This document shows positions 1 through 11,620 of a DNA stretch of 64,000 nucleotides, piece by piece. The DNA lies in the NCBI GenBank assembly GCA_963580275.1, contig OY756942.1, positions 14,218,501 to 14,282,500 on the forward strand. Reading direction: 5' to 3'. The DNA comes from Crataegus laevigata. Its lineage: Eukaryota > Streptophyta > Magnoliopsida > Rosales > Rosaceae. The notes under the pieces are model-generated. The model worked only from the letters and a program-made list of their open reading frames with translations, did no database searches and had not been told where the DNA came from. The position numbers were made by a program, and so were the translations under genes. Each line of letters begins with the position of its first letter. The first letter of the stretch is position 1.

Positions 1-1436
1 ACTAATGTGCTAGAATGACTTGAGCTTGCTTGAGTGTGTTGAGTAGCATTAAAGTGAGTTATTTCTTGTGATTCTTCTTGAGATTCACCTTCTGCATTTT
101 CAATTTCTATGTTTAGAAGTATTGAAATGGTCTCAATTTGATTACTCTCCCAATTCCATGCTTGTCTTCAGTGAACACAACACTTCTAGATAGAACAATT
201 CCCTTGGATAACAAGTCATAGACTCTATAGCCATTTTCACAGCTGCCATGTCCCATAAAGATCCATTTTTCTATAATTTTGATCAAATTTCTACCTTATC
301 TGAGATAGGACAAATGTATAACATATGCACCCAAACACTCTTAGGTGTTTTATACCAGGTTTTCTTCTTGTGAAGGCTTCAAAAGGTGTTTTGTCCATCA
401 ATGTGGTTGTATGGCATCTGTTCTGGAGGTATATTGTAGTACTCACAGCTTCTACGCAAAACTTTACTAGAATCTTCTTTTCTAGCATCATGGACCTTCC
501 CATTTCACAAATGGTTCAATTTCTCCTCTCAGTAATCCCATTTTGTTGTGGGGAATATGCAACAGTTAGTTGCCTTTCCATTTCCATGTTTGTGCAGAAA
601 TATAGGAACTCATGTGAGGTATATTCACCCTCTCTGTCACTTCTAAGCTTTTTTAGTTTGAAACCACTTTGTAGTTCCACAAAAGCCATGAAATTCTTGA
701 ATACATTGAAGACATGAGACTTGTTCCTGAGAAAATAGACCCAACACGGTCTTGAAAAATTATCAATAAATGTGATGAAGTATTTGTTTCCACCAACAGA
801 TTCATTTTGCATTTGTCCACACATATATGTGTGTACCAGTTCTAGTTGTTGACTTACCCTCCATGCTTTTTCTTTGTCAAAAGGCTCTTGATGTTGCTTC
901 CCTAAAATGCAACTCTCACATACTTTTCTCTTGTCTAGGAATTCAGGTAAACCAAGTACCAAACCCTTTTTCTGCATCATTTTCATACTTTCAAAATTCA
1001 GGTGTCCTAGCTTTCTGTGCCACTTCCATAAATCCTCTTCAATTGAAGCTTTTCTAGCCATTGGGTTTATGGATTCCAAAGCTAGGGAAAAACACCTGTT
1101 ACCTATCATCACAACTCTTGCTACAACATTTTCAAGATTACTGTCATAAAAAATCACATCCATATTTCCTCTAAATAGAACATAGTATCCATGCTTTATC
1201 ATTTATCCTACACTTAACAAGTTTTCATCCAGGCCAGGAACAAGTAATAATTCATTTATGTACCTCATTCCATGCTTTGTTTCAACTACTAGAGTTCCTT
1301 TCCTAGTAGATTGCACCAAGTCACGAGTATCCATTTTAACTTTGCAAGTCACAGTTCTGTTAAGATTGATGAGTAGAGACTATTGAGAAGTCATGTGGTT
1401 TCTGCAGACACTGTCAACAAACCACATAAATGCATC
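1..1436 (-). pseudogene. Copia-1 protease-integrase remnant
   Basis: After the knuckle comes a protease relic where the catalytic Asp-Ser-Gly reads Asp-Ser-Val. The integrase follows (516-1202, continuing at 291-503). It has the HHCC-type entry domain (WHRKLGHLN ... CESCILGKQ) and a catalytic core (FIDNFSRPCWVYFL, LRSDREGEY, NGITERRN). The first Asp of the DDE triad, normally in an HTD motif, is Tyr. Positions 1-290 keep degraded linker sequence between integrase and RT. Loss of both active sites argues for long inactivity. Confidence 0.85.
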
Positions 1437-2524
1437 TTATGCTATTGAAGCTGAGTGGCATGCATAGAACATAGCCCCTGTGACAACCTCTTCTTCCTTG
1501 GCATAGTTTGCCACTTGCTTGTTGCTATCACAGTCTTTAGCTAGATGCCTAAACCTATTGCATTTAGTACACATAGGTTTTCCCTTGTATCTACATGCTC
1601 CAAAATGATATTTTTCCACACTTGACATTGAGGTTTCAAATCATTTTCAGTGCTGCTTGCTTTGTGTGGAGAATTTGTTGTTCCAGTTCCCATTACCTTG
1701 ATTGTTCCAACTTTAGTTTTGTGACTAGTTTTTCCCTTTTTTCTATTGTCCCCATTTGTTGTTTTGTTTGTTTTGAGACCTTTGTAAGTCTTTGCAATGT
1801 TGTTTGTTCTACCAACTTTAAGACTACTGAAAGCTCTCTCTGTGCTATTGAGTTTTTCCCTTTCATCATGTAGATCTTCTCAATTGTCATAAACTTTGAT
1901 TAAAGCCAGCATTTCCTCAACTCTAATATAGTCAAGGTCTTTTGTTTCCTCTATGATGGACAATATAGTCGTGTATCTCCTACTTAGACTCATTAAAAGT
2001 TTATGCACTATCCTTTTTTCAGGCACATCTTCACCTAAGGATTTTAGGTTATTCACTATCTCAAATAACCTAGCCAAGTAGTCATCTAGAGCTTCATCAT
2101 TGGACATTCTCAAATATTCAAACTCAGCTCTTATGACTTGAAGTTTAACAGCTCTTACATTTTTGTCACCTCTAAATTCTTTTCTCAAAATATCCCAAGC
2201 TCCCTTTGCTTCCTTCTCATTTCTAATGCATGGGAAAAGCTCATCTGAAATGGCTCCTTGAATGAGGCTCAATGCCTTGGCATTCTTGATTTTGTCTTCC
2301 TTAGAGATTGTTGGAGGCTCCCCTGGAACATGCGGTGACCCGCTTTGATCATCATCAGAAGTTTCTTCTCTGAGATTTGTCTGTTGTTGAGCCCTAAGTT
2401 CAACTGCATTCCATAGATCGTGTTCTATGAGAATGGTTTCCATCTTGACTGCCCATAAATCATAGTTGTTGCCATTAAATTGTGGAGTTTATAAATCTCC
2501 ACTGGACAAATTAGATCCTACCAT
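1437..2524 (-). pseudogene. Copia-1 gag remnant with zinc knuckle
   Basis: Gag starts at the ATG at 2522-2524. An in-frame TAA follows shortly after, and the reading frame is then open from 2443 to 1880 (UBN2/DUF4219-type gag: tryptophan near the start, long helical middle). A frameshift near 1880 separates this from a CCHC zinc knuckle (CTKCNRFRHLAKDC, around 1550) in another frame. Gag normally coats the genomic RNA. The early stop and frameshift show that this copy cannot make full-length protein. Confidence 0.8.
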
Positions 2525-2649
2525 CTTCCTTAAACTATCTCAGTAAGAAATTTCAACAAAGTGCTACTCTTTAACTATTTTCTGAACTTTTGAAAAGAAA
2601 AAAAAACGATTTCACTCACAGTTTGCGCCCCTTCTTAGGAATCAGACCA

Positions 2650-2665
2650 AATAGCTCTAATACCA
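2650..2665 (-). other. Primer binding site of Copia-1 (tRNA-iMet type)
   Basis: TGGTATTAGAGC directly abuts the LTR end. It differs by one base from the usual plant Copia TGGTATCAGAGC. Confidence 0.8.
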
Positions 2666-3071
2666 TGTTGAAATGGTACCAGGCATATAGTTTGTAGGTT
2701 GATTAATAGATAAAGATCAAAACTTTGTGACAGAAAAATGGTGAAAATTTGATGAACACAGAGATGGGAAAATTCTGCTTATATTGCTTAATTAAAATCG
2801 AAGAATAACATTACAAGGTTATAACCCTAAGACAGTCAAATGCTCAGATCCTACATTTCAGGGAGCAATGACTCATCTCCAAACATTCAAGCCATCGGAG
2901 GCTACGATCCTTCCACTTGGGAGAGGATCGAAAGACACAGTACAATCCAAAAGAGTAAGAATAACAACTATGCTACTTACTAAAGATAGAAAGAAAAATT
3001 AGACGTTGCAAATTTAACTCTAACGACTATTTCTAAAAATAGCAAGTTCATCACTACCTTCTATTCCAACA
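2666..3071 (-). repeat. 5' LTR of Copia-1 (406 bp)
   Basis: On the minus strand it begins TGTTGGAATAG and ends TTTCAACA, the usual TG...CA LTR ends with short inverted termini. The next bases inward read TGGTATTAGAGC, an initiator-Met primer binding site, which fixes the LTR end at 2666. Confidence 0.85.
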
Positions 3072-3121
3072 TTCTCTTCAATTTCACTTGTAGGATAGTC
3101 ATCTACAAGGTTGATTTCAAG

Positions 3122-3838
3122 CTAGTATACAACTTGAATCTCAACATAACCATCAATCATCGTGTTAAATACTGCCAAGTCCTTGTCAGACATTTGATCA
3201 AAAAGCCTTCTTGCATTACCTATGTCTCCATACCTTGCATACCCACAAATAAGAGTTGTCCACAATAATAAACTCGTGTGTGCCATTTTATCAAGCACCT
3301 TCCTTGCGCAACTCATCCTCCCAAACTTTGCATACATACCAACCAACGACGCCGTACATACAAATCTAAACTTAATGCAATCTTAACAAGATGACAATGA
3401 AGTTCTTGTCCTTCCTAGATGGCCATATCTACTTCACACGCCTTCACCAAAGCTGTAAATGTATAGCCATCCAGCTCGCACTCTGTTTCCTGCCTAAGAT
3501 TTCTATAGAGTTTGAATGATTCAGTGAATTGCCGCATTTCCATGTGGGCACAAATCATAGAGTTACACATAAATTTTTGTCATCTTTATTGGGTTTCCGA
3601 TCAAAGAGGGTCAAGGGTGACGGAATAGCAGGTTGTGATGAACTTGGTGAGGAGATTGACATTGGTTTAAACGGAATTTCAGAGCATAAAAGCATTGATT
3701 TGGAGAATAGAGGAACTTGTGTTTTCTTGGAGAAGGTCTAGGCATTTTCTTTCCAATGAGCTCCATCTCCATACTTGGTCTCTCATCACTACTCACTCTC
3801 TTGGATGCTTCCTTAATTTTGAAAGGCAGTTTGTTCAT
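3122..3838 (-). pseudogene. Pentatricopeptide-repeat (PPR) protein pseudogene
   Basis: The minus strand encodes consecutive 31-35 residue PPR-like units. One near 3420-3560 includes CELDGYTFTALVKACE. Another at 3122-3346 includes ARKVLDKM, WTTLICGYARYGDIGNARRLFDQM and FNTMIDGYVE. PPR proteins bind organellar RNA in mitochondria or chloroplasts and usually have 10 or more repeats. Here only about three remain, interrupted by stops near 3400 and 3565. An N-terminal segment (3611-3838) is open but not recognisable. Copia-1's LTR begins 50 bp from the 3' side, so the insertion probably truncated the locus. Confidence 0.7.
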
Positions 3839-4502
3839 TTACTTGCCAAATGATGGTAGGAATTTGGCGGTCTTTAGTGAGAAAATATAATTGATGATTA
3901 AACAAAGAAAAGTTAAAACTGAATGTGACACTTTAACTACGGTTTATTAGTATTTTTCTTGGGAATTGTTATTAGAACTCCACAAATCTCATTTGGCATT
4001 CCAAACTTTCTCTAGTTCGAAAGAAAAATACACTTGTGAGAAGTGTATAATGACAATTTAAGAGTGCTAATAGCACTTCCCTTTTTCTTCATTTATAAGT
4101 GAGATATCTTAGATTCAAATATCAGGAATAACAAGTTCTCAACCAATTTACTCCCAAAACTTTAGTGTAAATATATCGTTTCATAAAAAAAACCTATCTG
4201 AAAAGTATCACAGGAAATTAAAAAAAGTGGGTCTCAATTTCTCGTTATAAGACTATCTAAAGAAAACTATATAAGACTAAACTTCGATGTCGAAAAAAGA
4301 GTGTCATACATGACACAAACTAACAATTTTGTTTTTACATTTTACTTCTTGTAAGCTTAATTATTGGGAGAGAGAATAGGAGAGAGAGTGGCTGGCTAGA
4401 GAAGAGAGAGAATGGCTTGAGGAATTCTGTGTGTAATCATGCCTAGTGCCTTTATTTATAGTAATCATGATGGGCTGTTTTTTTATTTTTAAACAAACGA
4501 TA
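3839..4502. other. AT-rich intergenic sequence
   Basis: No coding signal is seen. It holds a purine-rich GAGAG stretch near 4368-4420. The last part (about 4490-4502) is the left edge of the repeat into which the hAT element inserted. Confidence 0.5.
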
Positions 4503-4510
4503 TTATCTAC

Positions 4511-5419
4511 TAGGGGTGGGTTCGGTTCGGTTTGGTTTTTTATCGGTTTGTATTCGGTTTGATTTTTTTTTAATAGCAAACAAATTTCCTAAGAACATAA
4601 AGCTTGCAGCCATTCTAGAAAGAACAAAAAAAAAAAAAAAACACCCTAGAAATCCATTATAGTCTTTTAATTTTTGATCATCTGGGTAGTTTTGAAATCG
4701 AACCTGAAAGAGTTGGAGAAAAGCTTGGATCCTTAGCTGTGAAATCCATCATAGTCGATTTCTTCTCCGCCTCGCCAAGGATCTCGTCTCTTGTTCTCTC
4801 GTTCTCTCCAGAGTGGTCGCCATCAAGTTCATGGCTAGAAAGAATACAACGCAATTCCTCGTCGATACAAATTAATACCACATGGCTCCTCCTCCATCCC
4901 AAAAACTGAAACAAATCCACATGCAAGGATAATAAAAAATAAAAGGACAATAAAAAGAATAATCACAGAGAAGTGAGAGTGTGAGACTAACCTTTTGTTG
5001 TCGAGACTCGAAACGACAAGAAGAAGTTGCGGCAAGATGAGAGACTTCAAATTCGAAAGGGGCCAGTGATTTGGAGGAAGAGAGGAAGGAGAGAGAGAGA
5101 TTGACGAAGTAGAGACCAAAGAGGAAGAAAGTGGCGGAGGGGACAAAGAATGAAAGAGTGTTTGAGAAAACCTAGAGGTGAAAACTAAAATGGGAGTGAC
5201 GGCTGGCTAGGGTTAAACTTTAAAGGGTTTTGTTGATATTCTCATAAAAAATTAAAAATAAATTTCCAACATCCTGGAGGCATGAGGGTTCAAACCCATA
5301 CGTTTCAGCTTGAAAAGTTTCACTGAAACCACTTGGCAACATGTTCAGTTTGACAGTTTCGGTTCAATTTTTTTCGGCCTTGGTCTAGTTCGATTTTCAG
5401 TTCTTTGAACCCATCTCTA
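4511..5419. mobile_element. hAT-type DNA transposon, 909 bp, non-autonomous
   Basis: The left end is TAGGGGTGGGTTCGG and the right end reads TTTGAACCCATCTCTA, an imperfect terminal inverted repeat. Both ends are flanked by the same 8 bp, TTATCTAC (4503-4510 and 5420-5427); an 8-bp duplication is the hAT signature. Subterminal sequence is rich in CGGTT motifs on the left and their complements on the right, as is common in plant hAT families with GGTTCGGTT ends. No transposase domain is visible, so it would need a helper. The minus strand holds an apparent exon-intron-exon structure (see separate entry). Confidence 0.85.
4678..5190 (-). other. Transcription-unit-like segment inside the hAT element
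   Basis: Read on the minus strand, a CT-rich leader runs from about 5190 to 4992. It is followed by a canonical 86-bp intron (4906-4991; donor GTTAGT, T-rich tract, acceptor TTTGTTTCAG) and an open segment that starts at an ATG (GGGATGGAGGAGGAGCC) and ends in a stop near 4835. A second acceptor-like TCTTTCAG lies near 4707. It could be the 5' untranslated exon-intron of a lost transposase gene or a captured host 5' end. No protein family is recognised. Confidence 0.4.
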
Positions 5420-5427
5420 TTATCTAC

Positions 5428-5560
5428 ACCAAGGGCTGGGGGAGAGGGCTAAGCCTCACAATTGACTAGCAATAATATGCAAGAATCAAACCTATGACCT
5501 CTCACTTACAAGTAAAGAGGAGTACCACTAGACCATAGTACTAAATGGCAATGATGATGG
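5428..5560. repeat. Interspersed repeat (host of hAT; second copy at 62446-62545)
   Basis: Together with about 4490-4510 this forms a repeat containing GCTAAGCCTCACAAT and TCTCACTTACAAGTAAAGAG. The complement of 62446-62545 carries the same order (ATATTATCTAC, then a G/A-rich run, then CTCACAAT and TAGCAATAAT) without the hAT insert. The parent element type is unknown. Confidence 0.65.
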
Positions 5561-6744
5561 GCTTTACTTACCCTGCAAAGTAATACAAGTTATTCAAAGA
5601 AATGATCTTTTAGATTTTGTAGGATTTATACTTCTAGTTTACGCAATCCCACTGATTATAAAATACTACTGGGAAATTTTATTTTGAACCCATATTATCG
5701 ATGCAAATTTCTGTCGTCTCTTTCTATGATGAAATGCAGCTGCAAAACAATCAGCACTTTTGATCAAAGACCTAAGCCTCACGTGCCCACGAGGTGGGGG
5801 AAGGGGATTAGGCCAATGAATCTTTGGTGCCTAGGTTAGTTTCTCTAAAAAAGTAGGTGTTTTGGGCTTTTAGGGTTAGCTAAAGCTTACCGAAATTTGG
5901 TAGAGATGGAGCTATTTATAGGAGGAGGGGCCTACAATGGTGTTAGGGTTTTATCCTACACATGGCGGCATCCTATTGACCAATGTTTATGGAGTGAATA
6001 TTCTCAAGATTTAAATAGGAAATAATATCTTCAGATAATAGTGTAAATATCCCTAATTGATTTAAATAGGGATTACTTACTTGGAGTTAATATTTAATTG
6101 AGAATGTATTAAAGATAGGATTTGGGTAATTAATCTTTATCTTTAATGCTTTGAATTTTCTTTGCCATGGGCAGGTGAGCTGTGGCCAGTTGTATTCAGC
6201 TGCTTGGACCTTCAAGTGTGCTGAGCTACGCGTGAGAGTATCTGAGAAGCCTTCCCATTTAATGAGGGCAATCTTGTCTTTCTTGAGCAAAAGTCCACGT
6301 GTCGCCTCTAGAATTTTTGGAATTATTTTAGGCTCCACACATAAAATATTAATCTACACCCAACTTAAATTTAAATGTGAATTATCTTTTTTACCCTATT
6401 GCATAATTACCATCAGGTACAAGATGAAATTAGCAATAGAACTAAAATTTATCAATAAACTTACCCCCAACAATCAAACTTTACCGTCATGCAATCTTTA
6501 TCTTACGGTTTATTATGGCTAAAACCCTAAGACACTCTCATAAGAAAAACAGACACTTTTTTTTTTTTACTGATTGATGATGATTTTGAAGTTTCAAATC
6601 CTGCAACTAACGTATGAATCAATTTATGCAAAGGTTTTTCGTTTGATTTCAAAGTTTTTTTTTAATTTTTAATTTTTTAATTTTTTTAATTTTTATATTT
6701 CAAAGTTTTTTAGTGTGTTAAGAGAGTATTGCCTGTAAAAGAAA
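5561..6744. other. Intergenic, no supportable gene
   Basis: A GAGCTATTTATAGG TATA-like context at about 5909 followed by AT-rich sequence hints at an old LTR promoter, but no partner LTR or coding domain was found. Short open frames on both strands near 6087-6522 overlap each other and resemble nothing I recognise. Homopolymeric A/T tracts lie at 6555-6720. Confidence 0.4.
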
Positions 6745-7195
6745 AAAGGGAAAAAAACAGGACTTTGTTACAAACGAACCTCCAGCAGTTTCCATACCTC
6801 ACCAAGTTATGGTTGTCTCTATGTGATCTCAAGGCCGATCAAATGGCAATGCTAGAGAAGATACCAAACCTCAGATCTCTTCGCCTTAACTCAGTAGTTG
6901 CGGCTTATCATGATTCGATAATCGTGTTCTCCATAGAGATTTTCGTCATCTTGAATCTCTCTCCCTTCTTGCGTTGACAAACATAGAAGAGTGAAGGGTG
7001 GAGGAAGTAGCCATGCCTCATCTTTATTGGTTGCACATTGATTCCTGCAGTAGATTGAAGACAGTTCTAAATGGTCTGAGATATATCAGTACCCTTAAAG
7101 AATTAACTATCATTAGTAGGCTTAATGAAGGAAGAGAGGATTTCTATAAAGTCCAACTTGTTCCTTCCCTTGTCCTTGGGGAGCTGATGAAATAT
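6745..7195 (+). pseudogene. NLR disease-resistance gene relic (LRR part)
   Basis: Two adjacent plus-strand frames encode the C-terminal leucine-rich repeats of a CC-NB-LRR protein. The first has FPYLTKLWLSLCDL, MLEKIPNLRSLRL. After a frame break near 6910-6995 comes MPHLYWLHIDSCSRLKTV, GLRYISTLKELTI. This spacing is typical of the last RPP8/RPP13-like LRRs. The NB-ARC and coiled-coil parts are absent upstream, so this is a 3' fragment. NLRs sense pathogen effectors, but this relic cannot. Confidence 0.7.
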
Positions 7196-7618
7196 GTGTA
7201 AGCTTGTGAGTGTCAAGGAATATGAATTTTTGGTGATTTCTTGGCAATCAAGTAACTTGGCATACCCGACCTTGATATTCTCCAAACATCAGGGTAGGCA
7301 CATGCTGGCCAACACCCGAAGGTGACGAAGCCATAATAGGATGCATGAGTACTAAGAGTAATTAACCGACATAAATAAAACTTGTAAATTTCATTATAAT
7401 GGATATGCAAATGTGGAACATATTTAGAGCATACAACTAATTTGAGACAGGAAAACAGGAATAATCTAAAATTGAATAAACAAAGAGATGGGTCCTACAC
7501 CGAGAGGACTCGAAGATGCCGATGCGGAAGTACCTTGACGCTGAGAGTGTACTCCACGATTCTAAGTCCTGAGGGGGCGCAAAACAAAACATGAGTGGAA
7601 CAAGTTGATATATAAGTA

Positions 7619-9417
7619 CGTTGAAAGTATGCCCACAAAGCCACTCATTTGATGTAATAGCTTTTTTGGAATACTTATTGTATTAAACTTATATATGTTT
7701 AATAGAGGGCAAAGCTTATTGTTAATCACTGTTTATTGTATCTTGTGTTTAATCAATAAGGGAATCCAAGGAATGTATTTGATCTAAGAGATAAGTGATC
7801 TAAGTAAGTTAGATTTACGAGACCTTTCTCTTATGCTCATTCCTAAAACGTTCCTAGCCATAGGGTTGCCAATTGGGCATTGACAATCCGCTGAGGTTAG
7901 TATGTGTTATGTCGACTCAAGCGTGGATATGACAAGTCTCAAGTCATTTAGTGTTGGACACTAAGACAAACACATAGGTGCTTGAAAGAGTAATCGAGTA
8001 CACTGAACTACGATCAAAAAGAGAGTTCAAACATACATGTCATGTAAGAACTCAAGGTTACAATATGCAAAGTAGTCCTTTGACCTGAGGCATCATTGAT
8101 GTCTAATGGTTAGGTCCTTGATCTTTGATCGTGTCAAATGGCGTTCCTTTGGAGTGTCCACGGCATGGTTGGGGTCAAGCTATCTAGTCATGTAGACATA
8201 TGAATGTACAACAAGGGATCTCTAACCTTATGGAAGGATAATACTCTAAGATATGATTCGAGAGTCTTTGGCCAAAGCATATGAATATGACTAAGGAAGT
8301 TTGTTCCAAATCTTATTCAAGCGAATCATATAGAGAAGTATCACATTGGATAGTAGACATGAAACAAACTATCACTTAAACGATGTGATTAAGAGTATTG
8401 TATTAGAGAAGGACCGTATCGCATTGTAATTGTAACTGGATAGGTTCTCCAACCACTTCTACTTAGCTTGGGTAACCATGACATGCTGCTAGGTGTCACT
8501 CATGGTTTGTGGTAGCCCTAAAGATTGGCAAACACTGATCCTTAGGGAGAATTGAAATGTGATTTCAATTCACAATCGATAGTTAAGAGTAACATCGCCC
8601 ACTGCCTCGCTAATTGGAACCTAATGGATCGTACACCGAGTAAAGATGAAAGTGAAGTAATTAAATGAAATGGATATGCAATTAAATAGTTAATTGAAGA
8701 ATGGTCAAAGTTAATTAATTAGTTAATTAATTATACGAAACGTTCGTATTGGGCTTCTAAGTTGGTTTTGGGTTTCGGGGCCCAAAAGTGTTTTGGTCCA
8801 CAAGGCCCATTATGTTTAAGTTGTATGACAACTAAAACAAATTGGGCAATTAGCCCAAAGACTAAAGGGAGGCCGGCCACAACATGAAGGGTAGCAAACT
8901 TGTGTTATTTACAAGTTTGCCACTCACAAGAAATGAAGTATAAATTAAACTTTATAGCTTTATTTCATTTAGGGTTTTTCCTTAAGAAATTTGGGTGAAA
9001 TTTTTTCTCTCTAAATTTCCAAAGGGGGCCGGCCACTTAGGGAGGAAATCTAGCAATTTCTTCACCCCTAAGTCATCCATTTTATCTTCACAATTTGTCT
9101 TTGGTGTAGAGACTTGGAGACACCACATCTTTGGTGTTTTGGAGAACAAATCCTCAAAGAAGCAAGGAGGTGACTTGAAGGCCCTCCACTTGGGTGAATC
9201 CCTTGTGTAATCAAGGATGAGCTTCAAGGGTAAGATTCTCTAAATCCTTAATCTCTTTAATGTTGTTAAAGAGTCATGGTTCACCATCTACTAGGCTTTG
9301 AAAGTCATGGGTTTTATGAATTGATTTTGGATGCATGTTTAATTTAATTTGTTAATATTATGCATATGTATTCAAATGTTCTTTAATGTTCTTCACTAGG
9401 ACATAAATTTTCCTTCA
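7619..9417 (+). repeat. 5' LTR of Copia-2 (1799 bp)
   Basis: Nearly identical to 15524-17322. It ends TTTTCCTTCA immediately before the primer binding site. Recurrent GGCCGGCCAC strings are a family trait also seen in the solo LTRs at 21151 and 32545. Confidence 0.95.
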
Positions 9418-9419
9418 AG

Positions 9420-9432
9420 TGGTATCAGAGCC
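9420..9432 (+). other. Primer binding site of Copia-2 (tRNA-iMet type)
   Basis: TGGTATCAGAGCC two bases downstream of the LTR end, matching the 3' end of initiator-Met tRNA as in most plant Copia elements. Confidence 0.9.
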
Positions 9433-11620
9433 TAGGCCTAGTTTATGGTGAATCCTTTTGGGTTTTGTGATTTTTCATAACTTATGATTTATGTGTTGTA
9501 AATGTTACAAGCTTTGTTCTTGCTTTGAATATAAATTTTGCTTGAAAATTTAGCATCTCAAATGTTGTAGATGTAGTTCATAAAAGCATGAATATTGGAA
9601 CTAAAAATGGTGCCAAAAATATTTTTGGTATTTTCGGCCAAATTAAAAGGGTGACTTTTTGGGTTCAAATTAGTCTTGTTAAAATGGTTTTAATGTGTTC
9701 TTTGGAACCCCTAAGTACCCTAGAATATTAACCCTCTTTTGAGTTGTGAAAAATTGAGTTTTGGTAAGTGAAAACATTCATGGGGCTATTATGAGTTTTT
9801 ATGAATGTTCTTCAATGTTCTTGAAGTTCTTGCCAAGAACAAAAAGTTTTGAAGTTTTGATTCAAAAATTTTATGTTTTTCATAATGTTTTGTTTTTCAA
9901 ATGATGGGTGATGGTTATTGGTGAGAAGTGATTAAATGGATTTAATGTTTGTCATAGACTTTAAAGTTTTACAAAACTTTTTCTTACAAACCATCACCCT
10001 CACCTTTAATCCTCACCCACCAAAATCAACTCACATAAATTTTTTGAAATTTTTTTCAACCTTTGACCAAAGAGGCCGGCCACCCCCCAAGTGGGGTATT
10101 TTGGGGACTTTTGTGCAATTACATAAAGTTTTGATACTTTTGTGTATTTGCACTTTGGCCCAAAAGTTTTCGTATTTTTACGAAAAGGTCCAAAATCATT
10201 AAAGGACAAATTGTTTTGTTCCTTTAAGGAAGTTTTAGCAATTGTTAAAAATTTTGGGTTCTAGTTGTAATTACATGAAGTTGTGGACTTTTGTGTTTTT
10301 ACAAAGTGACCCCAAAAGTTTTTTGTTTTTGCATTATGGCCCAAATAGTTGTGGTCATTGTTTTTGGCCCAAAACAAAATGAGAACAAAAATGGTTTTGT
10401 CTCTTTAAATGAGAATTTGATTTTCATTTTATTTAGTTCCATTTAAATCAATTTTATGGATCCAAAAACCAATTGTTTAAAGATGCTTTCTTAGTTAATT
10501 TTGATTAATTAAGAAAAGGGGTGATTATGAACCAAGCCACGATAATTGAGCTATGTGATTGGCCACTTAGCATTATGAATGTTTGGGTTTAATACAGTAG
10601 ATATGAATGTAATTTGATTAATTCAAGTTTGTTGTAAAGGACATAAGTCCTCCAATGTGTTGTAAAAGGGCATAAGCCCTTCTTTATTATTTCAAGTATT
10701 CCTATTTGTTTAATTGTATGCAAATTGGAATAGTTGGGTCCAACGCCCAATAGGAAATAACGGTTTAATTAGATTAAACGCGTAATTAAAATCAACAAAC
10801 CATCTACCTAAAACCCAAGGTCCAACACAAGGCTCGTGTTGGATCAAATCAATCGGTTCATAATCATCCTAAAACCTAAAACAACTATATAGTCCATATG
10901 AGGATGCAATGCATTCGTTAGTAGTTCCATATAGTCTCGCTTGTTTCAACGAAACAGTGGGAGTATTATATGCTACTAATTCATATAAACTTGGACCAAT
11001 AGTTGTGATAGGCCCTTGTTCTTTTAATATGATTAAAATGTTTTGATGTAGCCCAAAACTACTCCCTCAAAATAAATATTAAGTTGATAAGCGAGAGATG
11101 CTTTGAATGTCTCTTCGTAGGCCTTCCACCGTGGTGGACTCCATCGTTTGTGACTCCTACACCGGCTTCACCCTATCATGGGGAAGTTCAAAGTATGTGC
11201 TTACATTCAGGAAGAGTCCATATATACATACATGATGTGGTGAGGTAGGCAACAAGGATAGCCAACATCGTATCATCGTGAGGTTATTCTTGAACCCCTA
11301 CACGAACTAAGCATGGTGGGAATAACTTAACTAAGTGCAATGTGCCAACATCGTATCATCGTGAGGCAACATTCTCTAGAGGCCAAACAAGATGGGTAAT
11401 TACAAAACGTTGTAAATGAATAATGCGTTATTCTCTCATCATTATTTTTGCTAACCAACATCGTATCATCGTGAGGTGAGCTTGGTAATGATGAGTCTCC
11501 CATAACCCACTAAGAGTTCTATATAACTCTCGGATTCTATTGAGGGATGTGGAATTTGCCAAAAATAGTGGGTGGTACTATTTGATTCAAGACCCAATCA
11601 AGTAGTTAATCAACAATCTA
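9433..11620 (+). other. Copia-2 untranslated leader with a triplicated motif
   Basis: About 2.2 kb with no sustained open frame. An 18-base core CATCGTATCATCGTGAGG occurs three times without change (within 11263-11283, 11346-11366 and 11456-11476), each preceded by CAA. The A/T-rich 9450-10450 part repeats phrases such as GGCCCAAAAGTTTT. Packaging and dimerisation signals are expected in such leaders, so the triplet motif is a candidate. Confidence 0.7.

Larger units (their letters stand above)
1..3071 (-). mobile_element. Copia-1, partial LTR retrotransposon (5' half)
   Basis: Minus-strand Ty1/Copia element running off the left window edge. In element order it shows a 5' LTR (2666-3071), an initiator-Met tRNA primer site directly inside it, gag, a zinc knuckle, protease, integrase and the linker leading towards reverse transcriptase. 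RT, RNase H and the 3' LTR lie outside the window, so neither the target duplication nor the age can be read. Many stops and frame changes make it non-functional. The sublineage (Tork-like is my guess from the gag style) is not secure. Confidence 0.9.

Noticed and set aside
5024..5146. Ser/Pro-rich protein on the minus strand
   Set aside because: A CT-rich leader upstream of a clear splice donor explains the composition.
8870..8882. GGCCGGCC strings as cloning-site artefacts
   Set aside because: They recur inside homologous LTRs at natural positions in diverged copies (e.g. 21594, 32990), so they are family sequence.
8982..9227. Open frames on both strands in the Copia-2 LTR, repeated near 16900-17132
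   Set aside because: LTR sequence duplicated with the element; overlapping frames on both strands indicate chance.
9420..9432. tRNA gene fragments at the TGGTATCAGAGC and TGGCGCCGTTGCC sites
   Set aside because: They are retrotransposon primer binding sites next to LTRs, with no cloverleaf.
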